DNA from: Methanohalophilus sp.
GTDB taxonomy: Archaea > Halobacteriota > Methanosarcinia > Methanosarcinales > Methanosarcinaceae
Length of the DNA: 64,000 nt
Assembly: GCF_030156785.1 (NCBI RefSeq)
Contig: NZ_JASGLW010000004.1
Span: 1-64,000 of the forward strand
Direction: 5' to 3'
A program made the position numbers and the translations under genes. The first letter of the stretch is position 1, and every line of letters starts with the position of its first letter. The notes below the pieces were generated by a model. The model saw nothing but the letters and a program-made list of their open reading frames with translations. It was not told the DNA's origin and did no database searches. Positions 47,588-57,775 of this stretch are shown one piece after another.

Positions 47588-48822
47588 TGAAAAGGATTAT
47601 TCTTCTTCCCTTTTTTGTGATGTTCTGCCTTATAGTAGCCCCTGCAAGTGCAGATACTGAAATCCGCCCGACGGTTTCTGTAACTTATACAGTTGATCCA
47701 GTTGTCCTGCTTCCAGGTGACAGCGGAACAGTTACTTTCGAACTGAGCAATATGGCAACCGGGGAAGTGTATGTCGAGGAAGATGACGAAACTTTTGACA
47801 TGAATGCCTACGTTGCCAGTGCTACTCTCAAAGGTGAGGACGAAGTAAGGTCTGAAGGGCCAAAATTCACAGACGTTGGTCTTTTGGGGCCCGGTGACTC
47901 TATTTCATTTACTTTTGATATAACTGCTTCAGAAAATGCTTCTTCAGGAACCCACTATCTAAATCTTGAAATTGTGGGCGGAAGCGATATGCAGGATCTG
48001 AATTACAAAATTCCCGTGAAGGTTGATTCGCGGAAAGTGAACTTAATTGTCGCTGATTTTCCTTCAATTGCTATCAATGAAATCTCCACAGTCTCTGTTG
48101 ATGTGGTAAATCCTCTATCCGGAGCAGTGACAGGTGTCATAGTGATACCACAGGGCGACGACGTCGTATTCACACCATCTGAATACTTTGTAGGCAATCT
48201 TAAAGGTGGAAACAGCTCTACTGTTAGCTTTACTCTTAATACCCTGCAATCCTCAGAAGGGATAAAGGACATTTCCTTTAAAGTACTCTATTACAACGGG
48301 GATAATCTGCATACATGTAATGAGAAAACCAGCCTTGAAATTGTGGAAAGATCATCGCTCATATTTACAAATTTGGAGATATCACGATTTGGAAACAATT
48401 ATGTTTTCACAGGGGATCTGAATAACTTTGGCGCAACATCCGCCAATAATGTTATACTATCAATTTATCCAACTGATGGAATTGAGCCTGTACAGCCTTC
48501 AGGCAGCTATTTTATAGGGACGTTGGAAGCTGATGATTTCAGTGGCTTTGAATTATCCGCGTCAATCACAGGAGAGGATGTTACCGAAGTGCCGGTATTG
48601 ATAGAGTTCAGGGATGCGGATAACGCCTATGCAAGTTCTCTGGAATCATTTCCATTGAATTTTAACCAACTTTCATCTTCAACTTCTGAAAGCGGTATGC
48701 CTGTATATGTGTGGACTATCATCCTGCTATCCTTGACAGTTGTAGGCTTTGTAATCTATCGCTCATGGAAGGGCTCAAAAGAGCAGGATTCTCAGGATGT
48801 GAACGATGAACAGGATAGTTGA
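47587..48822 (+). CDS. Surface-anchored beta-domain protein (COG1361-like)
   Basis: 411 residues. An N-terminal signal peptide (IILLPFFVMFCLIVAPASA) is followed by three or so beta-sandwich repeats rich in D, S, T and N (for example SVTYTVDPVVLLPGDSGTV and NEISTVSVDVVNPLSG). A C-terminal membrane helix (VYVWTIILLSLTVVGFVIY) and a charged tail end it. It resembles COG1361 S-layer-like proteins found next to MacB-type exporters. It likely forms an extracellular partner of the exporter encoded downstream. Confidence 0.82.
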   Translation: MKRIILLPFFVMFCLIVAPASADTEIRPTVSVTYTVDPVVLLPGDSGTVTFELSNMATGEVYVEEDDETFDMNAYVASATLKGEDEVRSEGPKFTDVGLLGPGDSISFTFDITASENASSGTHYLNLEIVGGSDMQDLNYKIPVKVDSRKVNLIVADFPSIAINEISTVSVDVVNPLSGAVTGVIVIPQGDDVVFTPSEYFVGNLKGGNSSTVSFTLNTLQSSEGIKDISFKVLYYNGDNLHTCNEKTSLEIVERSSLIFTNLEISRFGNNYVFTGDLNNFGATSANNVILSIYPTDGIEPVQPSGSYFIGTLEADDFSGFELSASITGEDVTEVPVLIEFRDADNAYASSLESFPLNFNQLSSSTSESGMPVYVWTIILLSLTVVGFVIYRSWKGSKEQDSQDVNDEQDS

Positions 48823-49489
48823 GGTTCAGGATGTTACCAGAGTCTACCAGATGGGCAAAACTTCGGTTCATGCACTAAATGGTGTATCCTTTTCGATAAA
48901 ACAGGGAGATTTCACAACAATTATGGGTTCATCTGGTTCGGGGAAATCAACTCTTCTGAATATGATTGGTTGTCTTGATAAGCCCACCAGTGGTATTGTT
49001 CGCATTAACGGAGTGGATATACAGAAAGTAAATGATGATGAACTGACTTACATACGCAGGAATAATATCGGATTTATTTTCCAGCAATTTAACCTTATTC
49101 CGACACTTACGGCACTGGAAAATGTTGAAATTCCGATGATTTTCAACCGCATACCCCCGAAGCAGCGACAGAAAAAAGCACTTAAGCTTCTTGAAGATGC
49201 AAGCTTGGATCCCGAATATGCAACCCATAAACCCAACGAACTTTCAGGTGGTCAGCAGCAAAGAGTTGCAATAGCACGGGCGCTTGCCAATGATCCTCCT
49301 ATTATACTTGCCGATGAACCTACCGGGAATCTGGATTCCAAAACCGGGAAAGGTGTAATGGAGTTACTAAGCAGCCTGAACAAACAGGGTAAGACCTTGA
49401 TAGTGGTTACCCATGATCCTCAAATTAGCGAATATTCTCACAATACCATACGTTTGCAGGATGGGGAGGTAGTGAATGAAGGTGATTGA
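48806..49489 (+). CDS. MacB/LolD-type ABC transporter ATPase
   Basis: 227 residues with Walker A MGSSGSGKST, Q loop FQQFNLIPTLTALENVEIP, signature LSGGQQQRVAIARAL, Walker B IILADEPTGNLD and switch His VTHD. The LxPTLxAxxNVxxP pattern is of the MacB/LolD group, which does not pump through a membrane channel but drives mechanotransmission. It overlaps the surface-protein gene by 17 bp and the permease by 14 bp. Confidence 0.95.
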   Translation: MNRIVEVQDVTRVYQMGKTSVHALNGVSFSIKQGDFTTIMGSSGSGKSTLLNMIGCLDKPTSGIVRINGVDIQKVNDDELTYIRRNNIGFIFQQFNLIPTLTALENVEIPMIFNRIPPKQRQKKALKLLEDASLDPEYATHKPNELSGGQQQRVAIARALANDPPIILADEPTGNLDSKTGKGVMELLSSLNKQGKTLIVVTHDPQISEYSHNTIRLQDGEVVNEGD

Positions 49490-50639
49490 GAGTTTTCGCA
49501 ACAATATGTACACCCAGCTTGCAGAACGCAACCTTAAACGCCAGAAAGTGAGGACTATTCTTGCAGCAATTGGCATTATCATTGGTGTAATGGCTATTTC
49601 TTCCATGGGTGTGCTTGGAAATACCCTCAAACTGTCTGTTGAAGATTCATTCGGGGATATCGGGGATCGCCTGATAATATATCCAGCAGCAGGAGAGGAT
49701 TCCATAACCGAGAGGCAAGTAGGAAAGATAGAACGTATTCACGGAATAGAGCAGATAATTCCTTTCAGGATAACGGGTGAAGCCATAGAGCTGCGAGATG
49801 AAGTATACTATGGAATTGCGTATGGTATAGACGCAGACAAACTTTCGCATCTCATAGATCTTGAGGATGGGAGATTTTTCAAATCCGGATCTACGGAATG
49901 TGTGGTTGGCCATCGTGTTGCTTCTGAACTCAAATTAAAAACAGGAAGCAAAGTTGAAGTTGACGGTTCAAGGCTTCGTGTAGTTGGTATTCTCAAGGAG
50001 CAGGGAATGGGATTTGACATAAGTGCTGATGGGAGCATCTTCACATCTTTTGACATGTACGAAAAACTCTATCCTGAAGAAGGGGATGACTTTGATCAGG
50101 TTGTAGTTATTGTTGAAGATATCAATCAGGTGGATGTTGTTAAAGATGACATTGATGAGTCTTTGAACAGGAAAGAAAAAACCGTGGAAATCTTTGCTAC
50201 AAACATAATAAATGAAGAAATTGACACGGCTTTCAGATCAATATCACTTTTCCTTATGGGTATTGGATCTATTTCTCTTTTGGTTGCGGGTGTTAGCATT
50301 CTTAATGTAATGCTCATGTCTACAATGGAAAGAACTCGTGAAATTGGGATTATGAAAGCTGTAGGTGCATCCAGAAATGATGTTCTGAAAATGTTTTTGT
50401 ATGAGGCATTGTTCCTTGGAATAATTGCAAGTGCAGCAGGTGGAATCCTGACGGTTGGTGGGAGTCTGGGACTTATTTACCTAATAACAAACGACATATC
50501 CTATTTCTTTTCTCTGACTACAATTCTCTATATATGCGCAGGAGTTGTATTTGGAATTGCAACTAGCCTGATTGGCGGCCTTTATCCTGCCTGGAAGGCA
50601 TCCATGATGGAACCCATGGCTGCACTAAGATACGAATAA
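49476..50639 (+). CDS. MacB/FtsX-type ABC transporter permease
   Basis: 387 residues with one N-terminal helix (ILAAIGIIIGVMAISSMG), an extracellular MacB-PCD domain of ~230 residues and three C-terminal helices with the coupling sequence ERTREIGIMKAVGAS and the ending GLYPAWKASMMEPMAALRYE. It belongs with the ATPase before it. The system probably exports or remodels a lipid or surface protein with the COG1361-like partner. Confidence 0.93.
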   Translation: MKVIESFRNNMYTQLAERNLKRQKVRTILAAIGIIIGVMAISSMGVLGNTLKLSVEDSFGDIGDRLIIYPAAGEDSITERQVGKIERIHGIEQIIPFRITGEAIELRDEVYYGIAYGIDADKLSHLIDLEDGRFFKSGSTECVVGHRVASELKLKTGSKVEVDGSRLRVVGILKEQGMGFDISADGSIFTSFDMYEKLYPEEGDDFDQVVVIVEDINQVDVVKDDIDESLNRKEKTVEIFATNIINEEIDTAFRSISLFLMGIGSISLLVAGVSILNVMLMSTMERTREIGIMKAVGASRNDVLKMFLYEALFLGIIASAAGGILTVGGSLGLIYLITNDISYFFSLTTILYICAGVVFGIATSLIGGLYPAWKASMMEPMAALRYE

Positions 50640-51075
50640 GACTTTCGGAGTTAGCAACTTTCTGATATTACGTATTTGTTTATCGATCTATGTATAAACC
50701 ATGTATATAATTAGAAATCCTTACAATGTCTGGTACAAATTAAAATATATAGATGCAAAAATTTTAAAAAATCGGAATACTGTCTAAATGGCAGTACTTA
50801 AAGATTCCAAGTGGAAACTTGATCAAAAGGAATACAAGTCGTTTCAATGCAACTTGGTTAAGAAATATGTTTCATTTCTTTTGGAAGTTTACAATCCCAT
50901 AAAGTATAATTTTGCCATTGCTCTTTAAAAAACAACTAATTCCCACATGCAACTCTCGTTTTCAACAATCTTTTTGCAGGGTAAACTGTTTTTGTCAACT
51001 GATAAATATTCCTAACTTATACAGTATATAGCTTTGATTGTGATTCTTGAGAAAAATATCGGATATAAGAGAATG
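50640..51075. other. Intergenic region with one doubtful short frame
   Basis: 436 bp between convergent genes. A 46-codon frame at 50788-50928 (starting MAVLKDSKWKLDQKEYKSFQ) has no ribosome site. Nothing else is seen. Confidence 0.45.
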
Positions 51076-52353
51076 TCATTTCTCTTCGCTTAGTGCCTGC
51101 TGAACAATTTTTAAAGCACAGAGTTCTCCGCACATCGAACATGCATCACTGCCGGTTTTTCTGTTTTCACGAGTTTTGCGTGGTTTTTCTTTATCGATAG
51201 CAAGCTCGAACTGCTTTTCCCAGTTAAGAGCATTTCTTGCCTGTGCCATCTCTTTGTCTGTAGCTCTTGCTCTCTCACGTTGTCCTTCACGTGTTAGATC
51301 TGCGGCATGAGCTGCAATTTTTGTGACAATTGCACCCTCTTTCACATCTTCACAGGTTGGAAGCGCAAGGTGCTCTGCGGGGGTTGTCATGCACAAAAAA
51401 TCAGCTCCACACATTCCAGCAATAGTACCTCCGATTGCACCGGTTATATGATCATATCCGGGGGCAATATCAGTTACTAGAGGGCCTAGCAGATAAAGGG
51501 GTGCATTGTGACAAAGTTTTTTCATGCTTGTGACACTGAGCTGGATCTCATCGGCAGCTACGTGCCCGGGACCCTCAACAAATGTCTGGACGCCTGCTTC
51601 ACGAGACTGTTTTACAAGTTCTCCCAGTGTGATAAATTCCATAAATTTTGCATTATCAGAAGCATCGTGTACACATCCAGGGCGCATCCCGTCACCAAGG
51701 CTTAATGTAAGGTCATATTCCTTTGCAAGCTCAATGAGATAATCGAATTCTGCATAGAAAGGGTTCTCCTGATTATTGTGGATCATCCACGCAATTGTAA
51801 ATGAGCCTCCTCTACTCACAACATTCATAATACGGTCACCTTTTCGCAGCCTTTGAAGTGCATTCTGATTTACTCCCGCATGTATGGTCACAAAATCGAC
51901 TCCACTTTCTGCATGTTTGCGGACAGTATTAAACATATCATCGGAGCTCATATCCACAACAGTTTTTTTTGATGAAGCTGCCTGGTAAATGGGCACAGTT
52001 CCAAAAGGTACATCCACAGCATCCATGATGCGTTTGCGGATGTCGTTAAGATCTCCTCCGGTGGAAAGATCCATTATGGTGTCAGCACCATATTTGACCG
52101 CTGTTATTGCTTTCTTGATTTCGTCATCTACATCTATAAAATCTCTGGATGTTCCGACATTTGCATTAATCTTGACAGTCATGCACTTCCCGATACCCAT
52201 CGGTCTGGTTTCCCTCTTAACGTTTTGTGGAATTGTTACAAGCCCCTTTGCAACATACTTCCTCAGAGTATCCGGGTCGATGTGTTCGTTTTCAGCTACC
52301 TTTCTGATTGTTGGAGTGATATTTCCCTTTCTTGCCTCGTCCATCAGTGTCAT
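51076..52353 (-). CDS. thiC: Phosphomethylpyrimidine synthase
   Basis: Radical SAM enzyme that makes HMP-phosphate from aminoimidazole ribotide for thiamine. 425 residues with [50 protein letters not shown] and [10 protein letters not shown]. The C-terminal Fe-S cysteines read CSMCGELC. No TPP riboswitch is visible upstream. A monocistronic gene. Confidence 0.96.
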   Translation of the reverse strand: MTLMDEARKGNITPTIRKVAENEHIDPDTLRKYVAKGLVTIPQNVKRETRPMGIGKCMTVKINANVGTSRDFIDVDDEIKKAITAVKYGADTIMDLSTGGDLNDIRKRIMDAVDVPFGTVPIYQAASSKKTVVDMSSDDMFNTVRKHAESGVDFVTIHAGVNQNALQRLRKGDRIMNVVSRGGSFTIAWMIHNNQENPFYAEFDYLIELAKEYDLTLSLGDGMRPGCVHDASDNAKFMEFITLGELVKQSREAGVQTFVEGPGHVAADEIQLSVTSMKKLCHNAPLYLLGPLVTDIAPGYDHITGAIGGTIAGMCGADFLCMTTPAEHLALPTCEDVKEGAIVTKIAAHAADLTREGQRERARATDKEMAQARNALNWEKQFELAIDKEKPRKTRENRKTGSDACSMCGELCALKIVQQALSEEK

Positions 52354-52776
52354 GATAATGCCTGCTGTCTCTTAGGTTTCTGGAGTGGATTATACGGTGT
52401 TTGCATATATAGGTTTCACAGGTTTAACCATTCTCTTGGTTACAAAGTCACAAACTCTTTTTTCCTGTCAGAAAACAGATGAAAAATAAGTATTAACAGC
52501 ATTTGCATGGTAAGGAGATGAGAGTTCTAATGTAAGTTGACTTAGATCTTGATCTTCCATATCAATTGAATTGAGATAACAAGTATCAAAATACCCTCTC
52601 AACTTTGAGGAGATCCGATTTAATTTAAATACGTTGAACACCTTTTTATTGACAGTGACTAAAGATCATATAATCATCAAAAAACGATATCCAATTATGT
52701 TTATGTAATTCCGATAGACCTATTGGGTTTTGGATTACATGAATTTTAGCTTAATAATGTAAAATGAGGTATAAAC
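52354..52776. other. Divergent region of thiC and aIF1A
   Basis: 423 bp of A/T-rich sequence. No THI-box-like pattern or coding frame was found. The last ~25 bp carry a ttaataatg TATA-like stretch and the gaggt ribosome site of aIF1A. Confidence 0.5.
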
Positions 52777-53112
52777 CTGAATAACAGAAGTTTTAATAAA
52801 AAGAAAAATGCTCAGCAAGATAACCCGGAGCAACAAACTACCAAAGTTCGTACACCCAACAAGCGCAAAAATGAAATCATTGCAACAGTAACAGCGCTCT
52901 ATGGAGGAAAACGGGTAAATCTGAGATGCATGGACGGGGTAACCCGTATGGGTCGCATTCCCGGTTCTAAGAGAAGAATGAGAATCAGGGAAGGTGACGT
53001 AGTGCTGATTGTGCCGTGGGAAATCCAGGATTCAAAGGCTGATATTATATGGAAATACAGGCCACCTGAAGTTACCTGGCTTCAGAAAAAAGGTTTCCTG
53101 AAAGATTTCTGA
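52777..53112 (+). CDS. Translation initiation factor 1A, apparent CTG start
   Basis: The archaeal homologue of eIF1A, which binds the A site of the small subunit and helps start-site selection. The 111-residue product has a basic, disordered N-terminal tail ([10 protein letters not shown]), [20 protein letters not shown], and the OB fold [20 protein letters not shown] ending [18 protein letters not shown]. The first in-frame ATG (52930) lies inside the OB fold. Upstream the frame has no ATG, GTG or TTG before a stop at 52765. A gaggt motif is spaced six bases from CTG 52777, so CTG is the likely start. Confidence 0.88.
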   Translation: MNNRSFNKKKNAQQDNPEQQTTKVRTPNKRKNEIIATVTALYGGKRVNLRCMDGVTRMGRIPGSKRRMRIREGDVVLIVPWEIQDSKADIIWKYRPPEVTWLQKKGFLKDF

Positions 53113-53369
53113 GAATATTGGATGACAGGTTTTGCTCCTGTGCATCCAAAGCCAACTTTCTCTTTTATTCAATTAAATTCAGTTACTGTAGGATTTTATC
53201 AGATCCTTGTTAGCTTAAAGCATAAAAACGTGCAAGCCTTGCATGACTGAAATAAATGAATTGTGGAACCATTATCAAAATCCTGTAATGGCACTTTTCC
53301 TGCCCTTAGGGATAATACCACAATTGTTCTAAAAAGTAGGTCATTTAGCAACTAAAGTTAACCACAATG

Positions 53370-53379
53370 TTATTATATT
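53370..53379 (+). promoter_or_regulatory. TATA box of the transglutaminase-like lipoprotein gene
   Basis: ttattatatt centred 26 bp before GTG 53401. It fits a leaderless transcript starting at that codon. Confidence 0.45.
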
Positions 53380-53400
53380 TCAGCAGTGAAACTCATTTCT

Positions 53401-54804
53401 GTGGTTATCAAAAGATAGACATACCTGCTTCTATTTCTTGTTATCATTTGCTCATGTCTGGGTTGCCTAACAGAATACCAGAACACGTCCCCTGTAGAGA
53501 GCGAATTAGCTGATATTGAAGATAACTATGTTGAAGACTTGGACCTGCAAAGTGCAGACCAACTACATAATGTAACGCTCAAGAAAACCGCCATACTTGA
53601 CCTTCAAAACGGTTATTCATTGAAAGTCCTGGAGATTGATCGAAAAGAAGACTTCACAACATTCTCCTTCAGGAAAGATGGAATAGAGTATTCCAGAAAG
53701 ACGCTATCCACGGGCCAGATATATGACGTAAAGGATCCGGATGGAAAAAATGTAGTGTATTCCATCAAACTGGACAAGATATATGACAGCAGTTTTTCTA
53801 TTGACCTAGTCTATGAAATAAAGCCGGAGATCTATCTGGAAACCACAACCGTTGAAATCGAATCTGAAACTAAGGTTGCATTATCATTAAGTGATGAATT
53901 TATCACACGTAACTATGAATGGGAATATGATAATACTGAGTTCTGGATACAGATCAAATTCTATAAAGAAGATTACAAATTCTATTCCGAGAGAAGCAGG
54001 ATAAGGGATTATGATCAGTTCGCAAATGACCCATATGATGATGAACTTATCTCACAGATAATCACACAAATAGAATACCTGGCTTCAGAAGCTGGTTACG
54101 GAGAAGATGAAATCCCATATATTGTAACGGCTTTTGTACAGTCTCTTCCGTATGTAAGTGATAGTGCTTCTGCAGGATATGATGAATATCCAAGATTCCC
54201 ATTCGAGACATTGTATCACGGGGGAGGGGACTGTGAGGATACATCAATTCTCTTGACATCACTTCTGCATGAAATGGGATATGGAGTTGCACTGATAGTA
54301 TTACCTGATCACATGGCAGTAGGAGTTCAGGGAGATGACAGTCTCTTAGGAAGCTATTACGAATATAATGGAATCAAATATTTCTATCTTGAAACCACCA
54401 ATTCTGGGTGGGATGTGGGTGTGATTCCTTCTCGCTATCGAAACGTTGAGGCAACGATAATCCCTATCGGTTATGGATCTCCCCAGTTACAGATCGAATT
54501 TGAAGGCACTGAGAAGAAGACAGCATTGTATAGCTATGTTGACCTTGATATTGTGATCACGAATGTTGGCTCAGCGACCGCTGAAGACGTGAGAATATAT
54601 ACTTACCTTGAATCAACCGAGGAAGGTTACGTTTGGGACCATGTATGGAGTGATATTATTCCGGAGATTGAAGCAGATGATGAAATAATGTATACGGTAA
54701 CCAATCTGAAGGTACCGGCTGGGCAACGATATCGTGTTGGTATAATGGCTTGGGGTTCCAATGCTAAACAAGTAGTTGTCTGCAGTGATTGGGTCTTTTC
54801 CTGA
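53401..54804 (+). CDS. Transglutaminase-like lipoprotein with in-frame TAG in the signal peptide
   Basis: From GTG 53401 the frame reads MVIKR, TAG (53416), then TYLLLFLVIICSCLGC, a lipoprotein signal with lipobox ending in Cys. The mature part has an S-layer-like beta domain (LDLQNGYSLKVLEIDRKEDF) and a transglutaminase-like cysteine protease fold: GGGDCEDTSILL (Cys), LPDHMAVGV (His) and LETTNSGWD. A C-terminal beta domain follows. TAG could be read as pyrrolysine, or the gene could start at CTG 53425, or be inactive. The frame is otherwise intact for 460 codons, which argues for function. Confidence 0.7.
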
Positions 54805-55214
54805 ATATCAATGTTTCACTTATAGGTGGTGTTTTATTCCAGATTCAAAAATCTGAAAAACCTGTTCATAATGCAAAGCATGCAAAGATATTGCCATTGC
54901 AACACTAGATCAAAATATTGTGTGATGGACAAAGCAGATGATCCCAAAAACATATACGAACTGCCAAGAGATACCTGGATCAATAGCAATTGTTCCACAG
55001 GGAAGCAACGTGAGAGATAGATAATTTAAATATATCGAAAATGCTACATGAATTTGATGATTAAACTATCTGCTAAATATAAATGAAAGCATGAACTTTT
55101 CAAGACTGTCATTTGTTTGGGTGAGAATTTCTACAAAACCGAAGGATTCTAGTCAGTCTAAATTATCACTAAATATTGGGTAGATGAGGGGGGGAAGATA
55201 GTCCCCTGATCAAC
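54805..55214. other. Intergenic region with a doubtful fragment
   Basis: 410 bp. A frame ending DKADDPKNIYELPRDTWI (around 54925-55018) resembles protein sequence but has no start signals. No known family. Confidence 0.35.
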
Positions 55215-56267
55215 TTAAAAATATTTGCTCACATTTACAGCAGCTTTTGCAATAAGAGTTGCACAAGCTTTCAAGTCCTCAATCGATATAACTTCTACCG
55301 GGGAGTGGATGTAACGTACAGGAACACTGATTGTGCTTGATGGTATTCCTTCTTTTGTCAGGTGAATAGCTGTTGCATCGGTAGTTCCACCGTCTCCTAC
55401 ATCAAGCTGGTAAGGAATCTCGTTTTCCTCTGCGGTTTCACTTAGCCATCGTACTACATTCTGATCTGCCATAAGACCTCTTCCTCCGGCATCCACAACT
55501 GTGATAACCGGACCCTTTCCAATTTCAAGTGCAGAGTCTTTCTTTTCAATTCCCGGATGATCGCCGGGTATTGTAACATCTGTAGCAATGGCAACATCAG
55601 GATCAATACCAAATGCAGAGGTACGGGCACCTTTTAAGCCGACTTCTTCTTGTACGGTACCAACTGCATAGATAGTAGCATCGACTTTCATTTCCGAAAT
55701 CTGCCGCATAGTTTCAATTAACAGTGCTACGCCTGCACGGTTATCAAATGCCTTGCACGTGTACAGTCCATTAAGAAGGGGTACAAAATCCCTGTCTAGT
55801 GAGATCGGAGTTCCAATTTTGACACCCAGCTTTTCTGCTTCTTCCTTGTTCTTTGCACCGATGTCAATAAACATGTCTTCGGCTTTGACAGGATTCTTGC
55901 GATCTTCCTCTTTCATGACATGTGGGGGTTTTGATCCGATTACGCCGTGAAGAGGGCCGTTTTCTGCATGGACAATAACCCTCTGGCTGTGCAATGTCTG
56001 GTCAAACCATCCTCCGATTTTAACGAATCTGAGGAAACCTTTGTCATCGATGTATTTTACCATAAGGCCAATTTCATCCATGTGTGCGGCCAGCATGATA
56101 GATGGCCCCTTTCCATGTTTGGTAGCAATCAAATTGCCCATTTTGTCGGTTCTAATTTCATCAACGTATGGTTTAATTTCTTTTTCCATTATCTGTCGAA
56201 CATTCTGTTCATGACCGGATATGCCGTGGGCATTAGCTAATTTCTGAAGAATTTCTTTGACATCCAT
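55215..56267 (-). CDS. M42-family metallo-aminopeptidase
   Basis: 350 residues of the tetrahedral aminopeptidase/endoglucanase M42 group. Metal and catalytic sites are MLAAHMDEIGLMV near residue 60, FDNRAGVALLIE near 175, VQEEVGLKGA near 206, IATDVTIPG near 230 and RYIHSPVEVI near the end. It trims peptides in the cytoplasm, likely downstream of the proteasome. gaggtag precedes the ATG. Confidence 0.94.
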   Translation of the reverse strand: MDVKEILQKLANAHGISGHEQNVRQIMEKEIKPYVDEIRTDKMGNLIATKHGKGPSIMLAAHMDEIGLMVKYIDDKGFLRFVKIGGWFDQTLHSQRVIVHAENGPLHGVIGSKPPHVMKEEDRKNPVKAEDMFIDIGAKNKEEAEKLGVKIGTPISLDRDFVPLLNGLYTCKAFDNRAGVALLIETMRQISEMKVDATIYAVGTVQEEVGLKGARTSAFGIDPDVAIATDVTIPGDHPGIEKKDSALEIGKGPVITVVDAGGRGLMADQNVVRWLSETAEENEIPYQLDVGDGGTTDATAIHLTKEGIPSSTISVPVRYIHSPVEVISIEDLKACATLIAKAAVNVSKYF

Positions 56268-56966
56268 TTTGTTCTACCTCTAAAAGAATAATATAATAGT
56301 TTGTGGTTAAAGAATAAATAGTTTTAAGTGAGCATTAGCTCTGGGAAATAAAAAAGAGGGGTTGCAGAGATTACTCATCCCATCCCTGCGGCGTTGTATA
56401 AAAGAATGCAATTTCGAGTATAGCAGCGATTGGAAAAGCTACAGTTGGAAATTTCGGAACGGTGATTTGTCCAATCAAATTCTTTTGCAATGGCGACTTT
56501 TTCAATTATCTCTTTGAGCATGTTGCATTTTGAATATCTTATAATCTCCATAACTACAGCTTTCTTACCATGGAGAAGTTCTCATATATTTGCGCGGAAG
56601 AGTCGATGCATTTTTGCTTCATAGATAAATTAAATGTATTACGGAATATGTGCTAAAAAAGATAGAAGAGGATGATTTCAGATTTGATGTATTTGTTCAT
56701 TGGTTGAGGAATGGATGCGGAGAAGGTTATAAAATTAGATTATCAAAAAGTGTTTTAGATAATGTAAGAAGAATTATTTTGTAGAATAAATTAGCGAATT
56801 ACTGAGTTTGCTATCGAGTAATAAATTTATTTAAGCACTTCAGCAAAAATTGTATACAATTGATTATAATGATCATTATGTGCGGCCTAATACCGAAATC
56901 TTAAGTATAAGAAAAAAAAGATAGATAATATATATTCAGCTTTTTAATCTATTAGGGGGTAATATA
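56268..56966. other. 699-bp gap with coding-like relics
   Basis: On the minus strand near 56390-56550 a frame reads MEIIRYSKCNMLKEIIEKVA. On the plus strand near 56635-56784 another reads CITEYVLKKIEEDDFRFDVF, ending in a stop. Both look like parts of proteins but have no start signals and no recognised family. The last 70 bp carry the promoter of the MinD gene. Confidence 0.35.
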
Positions 56967-57758
56967 GTGGGCAGCATATTTGTTATAGCTTCTGGAAAAG
57001 GTGGTACAGGAAAAACTACACTTTCAGTTAACATTGCAACTGCCCTTGCAGGATTTGGAGAAAAAACGCTTTTAATAGACGCAGATCTTGGCATGCCAAA
57101 TGTAGGCATGTTTGTACAGATAGATCCAATATCTACTAACTTATATGATGTACTAAAAGGAACAGCTGAAATAAATGATGCAATCTACGATGGTCCCTCC
57201 GGGCTGAAAGTACTTCCATGCAGCCTTTCATTGAAATCATACCAGAACTCAAACATAGAAAGGCTAAAATGTTCCATAGAAACGATAAAAAATGATTATG
57301 ACCACATTATTATCGATACGGCATCCGGTCTGAACAAAAATGTACTTGTTCCGTTTCAGGTTGCAGGCAAAATTATTCTTGTGGTCAACGATGATGTGAC
57401 ATCAATAGTAGACACATTAAAGTCTGCAAATGTAGCAAAAAGCTATGGGAAAAACATTGAAGGAGTTATAGTAAACAGGATTAATGGAAACCTTGAGAAC
57501 AACCTAAAGTCCAAGATACAGAATACTTTAGGAGTTAAGATATTATCTGAAATTCCAAATGATCCTGTGATTGCAAAAGCATTATCCCTGCAAACTCCTG
57601 TTATATTGAAATATCCAAATTCTAAAGCAGCATTTACTCTTAAACGCACAGCAGCGATGATGGCTGGAATTGAGGTTCCCGATTATAAGCTTCAGCCTGC
57701 AAAATCTGTTGTCGAAAAAGTGGGATTTTTTGGTAGGATAAAAGCGATTTTTGGATAA
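56967..57758 (+). CDS. MinD/ParA-type ATPase of the secretion cluster
   Basis: 263 residues with the deviant Walker A ASGKGGTGKTTLSVN, LIDADLGMPNVGM and IIIDTASG, as in MinD. The C-terminal tail (KVGFFGRIKAIFG) may be a membrane-targeting amphipathic helix. The start is GTG after agggggt. It is the first gene of a four-gene block with a secretion ATPase and two platform proteins, the place TadZ takes in Tad loci. It probably positions the machine. Confidence 0.88.
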   Translation: MGSIFVIASGKGGTGKTTLSVNIATALAGFGEKTLLIDADLGMPNVGMFVQIDPISTNLYDVLKGTAEINDAIYDGPSGLKVLPCSLSLKSYQNSNIERLKCSIETIKNDYDHIIIDTASGLNKNVLVPFQVAGKIILVVNDDVTSIVDTLKSANVAKSYGKNIEGVIVNRINGNLENNLKSKIQNTLGVKILSEIPNDPVIAKALSLQTPVILKYPNSKAAFTLKRTAAMMAGIEVPDYKLQPAKSVVEKVGFFGRIKAIFG

Positions 57759-57775
57759 GGAGAATGGTGTTTTAA

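Noticed and set aside
52354-52505. TPP riboswitch before thiC
   Set aside because: I searched by eye for THI-box-like conserved blocks on the minus strand and saw none.
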